Shown here piece by piece: positions 35,939 to 44,273 of a stretch of DNA of 64,000 nucleotides. The notes below the pieces were generated by a model. The model did no database searches. It worked only from the letters and a program-made list of their open reading frames with translations, and was not told the DNA's origin. The DNA lies in assembly GCF_022829445.1 (NCBI RefSeq), contig NZ_JAKSXY010000084.1:62001-126000 (forward strand), read 5' to 3'. A program made the translations under genes and the position numbers. Source of the DNA: Methylobacterium sp. J-068 (GTDB taxonomy: Bacteria; Pseudomonadota; Alphaproteobacteria; Rhizobiales; Beijerinckiaceae). Each line of letters begins with the position of its first letter. The first letter of the stretch is position 1.

Positions 35939-37390
35939 TCACTGCGTCCTCCGGGCGCCCGGCTCCACGTCGGCCTGTGCTCGGGTCTGCACTCGGGCCT
36001 GCGCCGCGATCGGTGCCGGGCTCTGGGTCCGCCGCCGCAACGCGTTCAGGCCGAGGTGCTGTTCGGCCGCGTTGCCGAGGCGCTGCGCCAGCCGGAGCTG
36101 ATTCGGGATGAGGTCGGTGGGCAGCCGGTCCCGGCGCAGGAGGTCGCCCAGCGTCGCCAGGGCCGCCTCGTCCCCGGCGATGAGGCCGAGAAGCGCGAGC
36201 CATTCGGGCCGCGCCGCTCCTGCGAGCCGAGCCGGATCGACGCCCTCGATGAGGTGCCGGGCCAGCAGAGGGTTGCCCTCGTGCAGGGCAAGGCGCGCGG
36301 CGAAGAGCGGCTGCCGGCGCAGGGCCTCGAAGGACAGGCGCGGCCGCAGGGGCGCGATCGCATCGAGCCCGTAGCGCAGGGACAGGGCCTCGGCGATCGC
36401 CACATGGGCCTCGAACCATCCGGGCCGGGACAGGATCAGCGACGCCTTGCGCCACAGGGCCAGCGAATCGCCGACCACGTGGGCCGCCGCCACGTAGCCG
36501 GCGACCTCGTCGGAGGAGGGCTCGGTCGCGCCCTGCGCCCAATCGTCGAGGAGCGCGGTGGCGACACGCCGGTTCCCGTCCTCGGCCACCACCCGGGCGA
36601 GGTAGAAGCGCGTTCCGGGGCTGCGCGCGATGACCTGCGCGCCGAGGGCCAACGCGGAGGCCGGGTCGCCGCGGGCGGCCATGCGGCGCACCACGTGAAC
36701 GCCGAGCCAGGGCTTGTCGCGCCAGACCTCGATCCAGCGGCCCGCCCGCTCGGCGGCCTCCGTCCCCTGGCCGGTCGCGAGGAGGAGGTCGTAGAGCACG
36801 ATCCGGCCGGTCTCGTGCCCGGCGGGCATCAGCGCATCGGCGCGGCGCAGGGCGGCGAGGGCGGCGTCACGCTCCCCGGCCCAGGACAGCAGGATGCCGA
36901 GGCGCTCGATGTCCCCGGGGCGCAGCATCGCCTCGTCCCCGATCGATTTGAGGAGTTCGCGCTCCTCGTCGATGCGTTCCTGGGTCCGGTAGAGGTCGAG
37001 GAGCGCCGACAATCGTGCGCGGGTCGGCTCGATCGCCACGAGGATTTGCAGGGTGCGGGTGGCCCCCGGCCGGTCGTCCGAGGCCTGGTAGAGGCCGGCG
37101 AGCCAGTCGAGCGCCTGAACGTCGCCGGGCCGCTCCAGGAGGTAGCGCTCCAGCAGGTCCTCGGCGAGCACCCGGTTGCCGGTGGATTCGAGGGCCCGGG
37201 CCGCGGCGGCCAGGAAGGCGGGGTCGCGCCGGCCGAGCGCCAGCAGCCGCGCCAATTCGCTCGCCGCCTCGCTGCTGCGCCCGTCCCGCGCCAGCATCGC
37301 GAGCTGCTCCTCCGAGCCGGGCGAGAGGGCGTAGCCGGTCGCGGCGGCCGCGAATGCCCAGAGCGCCAGGAAGCGCCAGTCGGTCTTCAT
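35939..37390 (-). CDS. Membrane-anchored TPR protein, PelB-like TPR portion
   Basis: 483 aa from ATG 37390, which puts a membrane anchor at residues 7-22 (FLALWAFAAAATGYAL). The rest is a superhelix of TPR-like repeats (AARALESTGNRVLAEDLLERYLLERPGDVQ; repeats continue to about 430), ending in a Gln/Ala-rich tail. Pseudomonas PelB has a TPR region of this type followed by a 16-strand outer-membrane barrel; the barrel is absent here. Divergent from the RTX deacetylase and cotranscribed with the OPX gene, it may guide polymer and the deacetylase in the periplasm. The PelB relation is an inference. Confidence 0.68.
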   Translation of the reverse strand: MKTDWRFLALWAFAAAATGYALSPGSEEQLAMLARDGRSSEAASELARLLALGRRDPAFLAAAARALESTGNRVLAEDLLERYLLERPGDVQALDWLAGLYQASDDRPGATRTLQILVAIEPTRARLSALLDLYRTQERIDEERELLKSIGDEAMLRPGDIERLGILLSWAGERDAALAALRRADALMPAGHETGRIVLYDLLLATGQGTEAAERAGRWIEVWRDKPWLGVHVVRRMAARGDPASALALGAQVIARSPGTRFYLARVVAEDGNRRVATALLDDWAQGATEPSSDEVAGYVAAAHVVGDSLALWRKASLILSRPGWFEAHVAIAEALSLRYGLDAIAPLRPRLSFEALRRQPLFAARLALHEGNPLLARHLIEGVDPARLAGAARPEWLALLGLIAGDEAALATLGDLLRRDRLPTDLIPNQLRLAQRLGNAAEQHLGLNALRRRTQSPAPIAAQARVQTRAQADVEPGARRTQ

Positions 37391-37764
37391 GACGGCCCCG
37401 CCCCCCGCGCGCGCGGACGCCCGTGACGAAGGCGGGCCGACCGGAAGCCACACGCCGCAACCATGAAGACCCGCCCGTGCTCGATCTCGGTTCCGCGCCA
37501 TGGAAGCAAGTAAAAATTCAAAACACAAGGATTGATCTTCAATACAATGTTGAACATCATCGGCTGCAAGGTTCGATCGATGGCGTCTATAATGCCAAGG
37601 TAGTACGTGTATCCGCTATTTTATTAAGTGGATGTACGAACGAAGATGTTCGCACGGGTGAGAACTGCTTTTCCGGGTCAGCCGAGCGGCGACCGACGCA
37701 CGAGACACCGAGGTCAGCGACAGATGTCCCACCGGCCAGCGGCGGGCATGGGAGGAATTCCGAC
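37391..37764. promoter_or_regulatory. Divergent AT-rich promoter region, TPR gene / RTX deacetylase
   Basis: 374 bp. Contains a perfect TATAAT at 37588-37593 (plus strand, weak -35), a dyad TTCAA-TACAATG-TTGAA at 37538-37554 and a smaller one CGAAC-N6-GTTCG at 37637-37652. Much AT-richer than the coding sequence on either side. The leader of the RTX gene would be about 165 nt. An open frame runs through here into the RTX gene, but its composition changes sharply and it lacks a ribosome site. Confidence 0.55.
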
Positions 37765-40700
37765 ATGATCATCGACGGACTTCTCGACGATTGGAGCGAA
37801 GCGGACCGGCTCGACTCGTCCCAGACGGGCATTCCGGGCTGGCAGGTCTATGGCCGGGTCCAGGACGGGCAGTTCCTCTTCGCCCTGCACGCGCCGACGG
37901 GCATCGCGATCGGCGCGGGGACGACGTTCTGGCTCAACACCGACCGGAACGCCGCCACGGGCTACCAGATCTTCGGCTTCGTCGGCGGGGCCGAGTACAA
38001 CGTGAACGTCTACTCGGACGGCAAGCCCTATCTGTACACCGGCGCGGCCGGGGAGAACTACGTCTCGGGCCCGGTGCAATACGCCTACGGCGCCGACAAC
38101 CAGACCCTCGAGATCGCGGTGCCGACCGCGGCCGTCGGCGCGACGGCGAGCGCCGCCGACGTCCTCATCGACGTGAACAACGCCGTTTTCCTGCCCGGCG
38201 ACTATTCGGGCGGCGGCTACACCGTGGCGCCCGCGCCGGTGACGCAGCCGAGCCCCGTGATCGGCCCCATCACCCTCGACGGCAGCCTTTCGGACTGGAC
38301 GAGCGCCGACCGGATCGACCATCCGGGCGCGCGTCAGGCCGGCTATGAACTCTATGGCCGCTACGTCGGCGACAACTACGTGGTCGCCATCTCGTCCGCC
38401 GTGGCGATCGGCGCCAACACCACGATCTGGCTGAACACCGACCGCGACGCGAAGACCGGCTACCAGATCTTCGGCACGGGCGGCGGCGCCGAGTACAACG
38501 TCAATTTCGGCAATAACGGGATGCCGGCCCTGTACACCGGGGCCTCCGGCCAGACCCTCGTCGGTCAGGTCGCCTACGGCACGTCGAGCGACCATCGGGT
38601 CGTCGAGATCGCGATCCCGAAATCGGCGCTGGCGGGGGCCCCGAGCGCGATCGACATGCTCCTCGACATCAACGACCAGGCCTTCCTGCCGAACGATTAC
38701 GGGTCCTACCGCTATACCATCACGGACCCGGCCACCCTGCCGGCGGTCGCGAATCACGGCGTGAAGGTCGGCATCGTCTTCTCGGAATCGAGTGCCAAGA
38801 CCTATTTCAGCACGACGGCCTATTCACAGCTCTTCATGGCCGCCCAGAACCAGGCCGCCATGGCGGGCGTGCCGTTCGATCTTCTCACCGAGAGCGACCT
38901 GACCGACATCGCCAAGATCTCGCAGTACAAGTCGCTGATCTTTCCCTCGATGAGCGCGGTCGCGCTCGACAAGCTCGGCGCCGTCGAGAACACGCTCACC
39001 GATGCGGTCTACCATTACGGCGTCGGGCTGGTCACGGCCGGCAACTTCCTGACCAACGACGCCACGGGCGCGCTTCTCCCGGGGGACCCCTATTCCCGCA
39101 TGAAGAGCCTGCTCGGGCTGACCCGGGATGACGGCGCGGGGCTCGGCGCCGTCAAGGTCGAGGCCGGGGACATCAGCCATCCGGTGATGGCCGGTTACAC
39201 CGCCGGGGAGGACATCCGCGACTACGCCGCCCTCTCGACCTCCTGGTTCACGCCCGTCGACGGCAGCGCGACGACGCTCGCGACACAGACCACGTCCGGG
39301 GGAACCCACGCGGCGGTCCTGGCGACGCATACGGGGGGCAACAACGTCCATTTCGCCAACGAAAACCTGCTCGGCGACAACAACATGCTCGGCCACGCCC
39401 TCGATTGGTCGGCCGGCCTGTCGAACGGCCCGTCCGTCAGCCTGCAGATGAGCCGGCAATCGGCGCTGTTCGCCTCGCGCACGGACATGGACCAGTCGCA
39501 GGAATCCTTCGACGTCAGCCCGGAAGGTGGCGGACCGGGGATCTACGACAAGCTGCTGCCGATCCTGGCGCAGTGGAAGGCCGACTACAACTTCGTCGGA
39601 TCGTACTACGTCAACATCGGCAACAACCCGCCCGATCAGACCACGGACTGGACCCGGTCCCTGCCCTATTACCGGCAGATGATCGCCATGGGCAACGAGA
39701 TCGGAACGCATTCCTACACCCATCCGGAGGACACGAACGTCCTCACCCCAGCGCAGATCCAGTTCGAGTTCGAGCAGTCGAAACTCGTCCTGCAGGACAA
39801 GCTCGGCATCCCCGTCACGGGGGCGGCGGTTCCCGGCGCGCCGGAGACCCTCGCCACGGCGCGGCTGATCGACCCCTACTTCTCCTACATCAGCGGCGGC
39901 GCCTCCCTGGCCGGGGCGGGCTATCCGGGCGCCATCGGCTACCTGTCGCCGGACGACAAGAATTCCGTCTACATCGCGCCCGACACGTCCTTCGACTTCA
40001 CCCTGGTGGGCTTCCAGGGCAAGACGGCGGCGCAGGCCTCCGCCGCCTGGGCGGCCGAGTGGGCGGCCCTGAAGGCCCATTCCGACCTGCCGGTGGTGGT
40101 CTGGCCCTGGCACGATTACGGACCGACCGCCTGGCAGACCGACGCGCCGGCCCTGTCGCCCTACAACGCCGACATGTTCACGAGCTTCATCCAGACCGCC
40201 TACCAGGCGGGCTCGGAATTCGTGACCCTCGACGACCTCGCCCGGCGCGTCGCCGCCTTCGAGCAATCGACGCTAGATTTCAGCTTCAACGCGACGAACA
40301 ACGTCCTCACCGCCACGGTGGGGTCGGGCGCCGCCGGCAAGTTCGCCCTCGACCTGGAGGGGGGCGCGGCGATCCGCAGCGTCGCCAACTGGTACGCCTA
40401 CGATTCGGATAGCGTCTTCGTCGCCAGGACGGGGGGAACCTACACGATCGACCTCGGCCCGATCCCCGACGACGTGACCCACATCACGGCCCTGCCGTCG
40501 CGCGCCGACCTCGTCTCGGTCACCGGTGACGGGACGAAGCTCGCCTTCTCGGTGGTGGGCGAGGGCAACGTCCTGATCGACCTCGTCGATCCGGCCGGGC
40601 GAACGCCGCAGGTCACCGGCGCCACCGTCAAGAGCCTGAACGGCGACAAGCTCGAACTCGTCCTCACCGGCACCGGCGAGCACGACGTCACCGTGGGATT

Positions 40701-42771
40701 CGCGAACCGCGCGCCCGTCCTCGCCCACGCGATCGCCGACCAGACCACGAACGAGGACGCGCCCTTCGTCTTCGCGGTGCCAGCCGGCTCCTTCACGGAC
40801 GATCCCGGCGACACCCTCGCCTACGCGGCGACGCTGGCGAGCGGCGCCGCGCTGCCGGCCTGGCTCCACTTCGATGCCGCGACGCAGACCTTGTCCGGGA
40901 CGCCCCTGAACGCCGATGTCGGCACGCTCGCGCTCAAGGTCGCCGCGACCGATCCCTCCGGCGCCAGCACGTCCGGCCTCTTCGCGCTGACCGTGATCAA
41001 CACCAACGACGCGCCCACCCTCGCGGTGCCGATCCCCGATGCCACCGCCGCCGAGGGCACGCCCTTCAGCCTGACCGTGGCGGCCAACACCTTCGCGGAT
41101 GTCGATGTCGGGGATACGCTGCGCTACGCGGCGACCCTGGCCGACGGGTCGGCGCTGCCGGCCTGGCTCAGCTTCGATGCGATCGCGGAGCGCTTCTCGG
41201 GCACGCCGCCCGTGGGAGGCCCCGCGTCGCTGTCCCTGAAGGTCACGGCGACGGATAGCGGCGGGCTCACCGCGAGCGATACCTTCGATGTGGCCATCGC
41301 GGCCAGGAACCTCGTCCTCACCGGAACCACCGGCAACGACACCCTCACCGGCGGGCGCGGCAACGACACCCTGAACGGGCTCGCGGGGAACGATGTCCTC
41401 GACGGCGGCCCCGGCGCCGACACCATGACGGGCGGTGCGGGCAACGACACCTACGTGGTCGACAATGTCGGCGACCGGGTCGTCGAGGCCGCGGGCGGCG
41501 GCACGGACCTCGTGCAGACGACGCTCGGCGCGTACACGCTCCCGGTCAATGTCGAGGCGCTCGTCTTCACCGGCACGGGCGACTTCACCGGCACCGGAAA
41601 CAACCTGGCCAATACCATCACGGGGGGCGGCGGCACCGACGTCCTCGACGGCGGCCTCGGCGCCGACACGCTGATCGGGGGTGCGGGCAACGACACCTAC
41701 ATCGTCGACAATGCCGGCGACCGGGTGGTGGAGGCGGCCGGCGGGGGCATCGACACGGTGCGCACCGCCCTCGCCTACGTGCTGCCGGCGGAGGTGGAGA
41801 ACCTGATCCTCACCGGCACCGCGAACCGGCAGGGCACGGGCAACGCCCTCGACAACACGATCACGGGCAATGCGGGCAACAACGTCCTCGACGGGGGCGC
41901 CGGCGCCGATACGCTGATCGGGGGTGCGGGCAACGACACCTACATCGTCGACAATGCCGGCGACCAGGTCATCGAGGCCGCAGGCGAAGGCACCGACGGG
42001 GTGCGGACGAGCCTCTCCGCCTACACCCTGACGCCCAACGTCGAGACCCTCGCCTTCACGGGGACCGGCGACTTCCACGGCACCGGCAACGCCCTCGCCA
42101 ACACCATCACGGGCGGGGCCGGCAACGACGTCCTCGACGGAGGCCTCGACAGCCTCGCCGACCGGCTCGTCGGCGGGCTCGGCAACGACACCTACATCGT
42201 GCGGGCGGGAGACATCGTCGTGGAGAGCGCCGGGGGCGGCAACGACGTCGTGATGACGGACCTCGCGGCCTACACCCTGACGGCCAATGTCGAGACCCTG
42301 GTCTTCACCGGCACGGGAGCGTTCACCGGCACGGGCAACGCCCTCGACAACGTCATCGTCGGCGGAGGCGGCGACGACGCCCTGCTGGGCAATGCCGGCA
42401 ACGACCGCCTGGAGGGCGGTGCCGGGCACGACACCCTGACGGGCGGCGCGGGCGCCGACATCTTCATCTTCGACGCACCGAGCGGCACCAGCGCCGACCG
42501 GGTGATGGATTTCCGCGTGCTCCAGGGCGACAAGCTCGCCGTCCACGGCTCGGATTACGGGTTGGGGACCGGCCTGCTCCCCGCCGATTATTTCGAGACG
42601 GTCTCCACGCCCGGCGGTCTCGCCACGAAGGCGCATGCGGAGTTCCTGTTCAACAGCGCGTCCCAGACCCTGCTCTGGGACCCGGACGGGTCCGGCGCGG
42701 CGGCCGCCGTCTCGGTGGCGAGCTTCGCCACCAAGGTCGTGCTGCACGAGACGGACTTCGTCATTCTGTAG
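37765..42771 (+). CDS. Giant RTX-type secreted polysaccharide deacetylase (PelA deacetylase-like)
   Basis: 1668 aa; ATG 37765 fixed by GGGAGGA. Domains in order: two related modules starting IDGLLDDWSEADR and LDGSLSDWTSADR (1-158, 166-323; CBM9/DOMON-like); a Rossmann/amidotransferase-like domain (about 332-565); a polysaccharide deacetylase with metal/catalytic Asp574 and Asp576 (TDMDQSQESFD), His649 and His653 (GTHSYTHPE), and His783 (WPWHDYG); two cadherin-like Ig repeats (from about 982 and 1082); hemolysin-type GGxGNDTY calcium-binding repeats (about 1191-1562); a serralysin-like C-terminal secretion domain. It has no signal peptide, so export should be by a type I system, which is not encoded here. 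Central layout matches PelA after its hydrolase domain. Next to pelDEFG. Confidence 0.85.
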   Translation: MIIDGLLDDWSEADRLDSSQTGIPGWQVYGRVQDGQFLFALHAPTGIAIGAGTTFWLNTDRNAATGYQIFGFVGGAEYNVNVYSDGKPYLYTGAAGENYVSGPVQYAYGADNQTLEIAVPTAAVGATASAADVLIDVNNAVFLPGDYSGGGYTVAPAPVTQPSPVIGPITLDGSLSDWTSADRIDHPGARQAGYELYGRYVGDNYVVAISSAVAIGANTTIWLNTDRDAKTGYQIFGTGGGAEYNVNFGNNGMPALYTGASGQTLVGQVAYGTSSDHRVVEIAIPKSALAGAPSAIDMLLDINDQAFLPNDYGSYRYTITDPATLPAVANHGVKVGIVFSESSAKTYFSTTAYSQLFMAAQNQAAMAGVPFDLLTESDLTDIAKISQYKSLIFPSMSAVALDKLGAVENTLTDAVYHYGVGLVTAGNFLTNDATGALLPGDPYSRMKSLLGLTRDDGAGLGAVKVEAGDISHPVMAGYTAGEDIRDYAALSTSWFTPVDGSATTLATQTTSGGTHAAVLATHTGGNNVHFANENLLGDNNMLGHALDWSAGLSNGPSVSLQMSRQSALFASRTDMDQSQESFDVSPEGGGPGIYDKLLPILAQWKADYNFVGSYYVNIGNNPPDQTTDWTRSLPYYRQMIAMGNEIGTHSYTHPEDTNVLTPAQIQFEFEQSKLVLQDKLGIPVTGAAVPGAPETLATARLIDPYFSYISGGASLAGAGYPGAIGYLSPDDKNSVYIAPDTSFDFTLVGFQGKTAAQASAAWAAEWAALKAHSDLPVVVWPWHDYGPTAWQTDAPALSPYNADMFTSFIQTAYQAGSEFVTLDDLARRVAAFEQSTLDFSFNATNNVLTATVGSGAAGKFALDLEGGAAIRSVANWYAYDSDSVFVARTGGTYTIDLGPIPDDVTHITALPSRADLVSVTGDGTKLAFSVVGEGNVLIDLVDPAGRTPQVTGATVKSLNGDKLELVLTGTGEHDVTVGFANRAPVLAHAIADQTTNEDAPFVFAVPAGSFTDDPGDTLAYAATLASGAALPAWLHFDAATQTLSGTPLNADVGTLALKVAATDPSGASTSGLFALTVINTNDAPTLAVPIPDATAAEGTPFSLTVAANTFADVDVGDTLRYAATLADGSALPAWLSFDAIAERFSGTPPVGGPASLSLKVTATDSGGLTASDTFDVAIAARNLVLTGTTGNDTLTGGRGNDTLNGLAGNDVLDGGPGADTMTGGAGNDTYVVDNVGDRVVEAAGGGTDLVQTTLGAYTLPVNVEALVFTGTGDFTGTGNNLANTITGGGGTDVLDGGLGADTLIGGAGNDTYIVDNAGDRVVEAAGGGIDTVRTALAYVLPAEVENLILTGTANRQGTGNALDNTITGNAGNNVLDGGAGADTLIGGAGNDTYIVDNAGDQVIEAAGEGTDGVRTSLSAYTLTPNVETLAFTGTGDFHGTGNALANTITGGAGNDVLDGGLDSLADRLVGGLGNDTYIVRAGDIVVESAGGGNDVVMTDLAAYTLTANVETLVFTGTGAFTGTGNALDNVIVGGGGDDALLGNAGNDRLEGGAGHDTLTGGAGADIFIFDAPSGTSADRVMDFRVLQGDKLAVHGSDYGLGTGLLPADYFETVSTPGGLATKAHAEFLFNSASQTLLWDPDGSGAAAAVSVASFATKVVLHETDFVIL
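41425..42450 (+). repeat. Modular RTX repeats in the giant deacetylase gene
   Basis: Four to five copies of a roughly 240-bp module encoding GGAGNDTYIVDN...GDxVxEAxGxG, then NVExLxFTGTGxF, then GTGNxLxNxIxG. Copies at about 41670 and 41920 share long identical runs at DNA level, so copy number may vary between strains. Confidence 0.8.
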
Positions 42772-42791
42772 GACCGTCCCGGCCTGCTCGC

Positions 42792-42828
42792 GCGCCGGCA
42801 TCGCGATGGTCCCATCGCGGTCCGGCGC
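42792..42828 (+). terminator. Long GC-rich hairpin after the RTX gene
   Basis: Imperfect stem GCGCCGG-CAT-CGCGATGG with its partner CCATCGCG-GT-CCGGCGC, 15 bp paired in total with a small internal bulge and a minimal loop, starting 20 bp past the stop. No T-tract follows. Likely separates the RTX transcript from the regulator gene downstream. Confidence 0.55.
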
Positions 42829-43185
42829 CGGAGGCCGTGACATCCTCGGACCGGGACGATCCCGCGTCGCGCGAATCATCCCGGCGGGGTGCATCGCGCG
42901 TGGCGCCGGGCGCCTTCCCGGACGCCTCGGACCGCGCGACTTCTTGCAATGCGATATCGATTTACTGATTTTAGCGTGATCGACAAGTGACACAATCCGG
43001 CGTTTCAAGCATTCGCGCCGACATCGTTTTCAACAAAAGTTAAGTCTGTGAAATTTTTACAATGATTACTTGTAATTTAGAATACGTCGCTGTAACTGAA
43101 CAAAACGTCGCAGTCTCGTGATCGACCTGTATCGCGACACTACCGACCCAGAAAATTGCAATGATCGCTACGGGAGGTATCGACT
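42829..43185 (+). promoter_or_regulatory. AT-rich promoter and operator of the LuxR-type regulator
   Basis: TTTACA (43056-43061) and TAGAAT (43078-43083) with 16-bp spacing form a good sigma-70-type promoter. A perfect dyad TTACAA-TGATTAC-TTGTAA (43057-43075) overlaps the -35 box and spacer, where a repressor or autoregulator would bind. The leader is about 95 nt, with GGGAGG before the ATG. From about 42950 the region is far AT-richer than its surroundings. Confidence 0.55.
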
Positions 43186-43965
43186 ATGTCACTCGTCGCA
43201 ATGGAGTCGAGCCTTTCGGCGACGGAGAGCGACCCATCCACCGTGGTCATTGTCGACCCGCGCGTCTTGTTCCGGGAGAGCCTGATCTTCCAAATTCAGA
43301 AGAACGGCGGCGCTCCGAACGTGCTGGGCTTCTGCACCGTCGCACAATGGCAGGCCGTTGCACGGGAGAGAGCGCCCGCATCCGTGATCGTGATCGCCGC
43401 CACCCACCGCAGCATCGCGCAGATGGAGTGCGAGCTGGATCTGCTCGCCGCCGTCAGCCCCGGCGTCCCCGTCGTGCTGCTGTCCGAACTGGAGGATTAC
43501 CATCAGGTCGCCGAAGCGATGCGGCGGGGCCTGAGCGGGTTCATCCCGATGACGAGTTCGGTGAAGGTGGCCCAGAGCGCCATCGCGCTCGTGCTGGCGG
43601 GAGGCTGCTTCATTCCCTCCGGCATCGTCTGCACGCGCGACGCGGCGCCCGCCGCGAAGGGACAGGCGAGCGGATCGGTCCGGCTCACCGAGCGGGAGAC
43701 CGCCGTGCTCGGCGCCTTGCAGATCGGCAAGCCGAACAAGGTGATCGCCTACGAACTCAACATGTGCACCAACACCGTGAAGGTTCACGTGCGCAACATC
43801 ATGAAGAAGCTTCAGGCCAAGAACCGCACCGAACTGGCCTACCTCGTCAACACCAAGGGGGTGGTATCCTGGGGGCCGCGGATCGGCGGCGCCTGGTTCC
43901 ACGCGCTGCCGGCGGTCGATCATGGCGCCGCGATGCAGCCCCTCGCCGCTTCGCCCCTGGCCTGA
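43186..43965 (+). CDS. LuxR/NarL-type regulator with degenerate receiver
   Basis: 259 aa. The N-terminal half resembles a response-regulator receiver (VVIVDPRVLFRESLIFQI) but has VDPR in place of the acidic pair and no phospho-acceptor Asp on strand 3 (SVIVIAATHRS), so it is probably not phosphorylated. The C-terminal LuxR HTH is complete: LTERETAVLGALQIGKPNKV, then NTVKVHVRNIMKKLQAKNRTELAYL. CsgD and VpsT, biofilm regulators with similar degenerate receivers, are comparable, but the VpsT c-di-GMP motif W[FLM][TS]R is not seen. It is placed between the deacetylase and the pel operon and is probably their activator. Confidence 0.85.
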   Translation: MSLVAMESSLSATESDPSTVVIVDPRVLFRESLIFQIQKNGGAPNVLGFCTVAQWQAVARERAPASVIVIAATHRSIAQMECELDLLAAVSPGVPVVLLSELEDYHQVAEAMRRGLSGFIPMTSSVKVAQSAIALVLAGGCFIPSGIVCTRDAAPAAKGQASGSVRLTERETAVLGALQIGKPNKVIAYELNMCTNTVKVHVRNIMKKLQAKNRTELAYLVNTKGVVSWGPRIGGAWFHALPAVDHGAAMQPLAASPLA

Positions 43966-44273
43966 GCGAGGCCCCTCGCCGCCGCGACCCTCGCCGCCGG
44001 CGGGGGGCAAGGGATTCGCATCGTCTGGCAGTCGTTCATTCCGGGGCCGCCGAGGGGCTTGCGAACGGCCGGGGATCTGGCGGATCGGGAACCGCCGCTC
44101 ACGCGGACTAACGCCGACGTGTTAGCGCATTCTTCCCCAAGTAATGCAGAGTGATTACAGCACGCATTACGTATTGCAAGGTAAAACCTTGTCCTGTCAG
44201 ATGCTTCTGAAGACGTCGCGCGGAACGACGCCTCGCACCGGAACGGACGGCGATCGAGTCGGGGGAGCAGGCG
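43966..44273 (+). promoter_or_regulatory. Intergenic region before pelD with paired dyads
   Basis: 308 bp. Contains a perfect 7-bp inverted repeat GTAATGC-N16-GCATTAC (44141-44170) and CAAGG-TAAAA-CCTTG (44177-44191) in an AT-rich patch, about 85-130 bp before the pelD start. Likely regulator sites; no clear -10/-35 pair was settled. Confidence 0.5.

Noticed and set aside
37423-37764. N-terminal extension of the giant RTX protein in the same frame
   Set aside because: The stretch is AT-rich, holds promoter-like sequence and a TATAAT, and has no ribosome site; GGGAGGA directly precedes ATG 37765.
41425-42450. CRISPR-like repetition
   Set aside because: The repeats are in frame, about 240 bp long and encode RTX modules, not short repeats with spacers.
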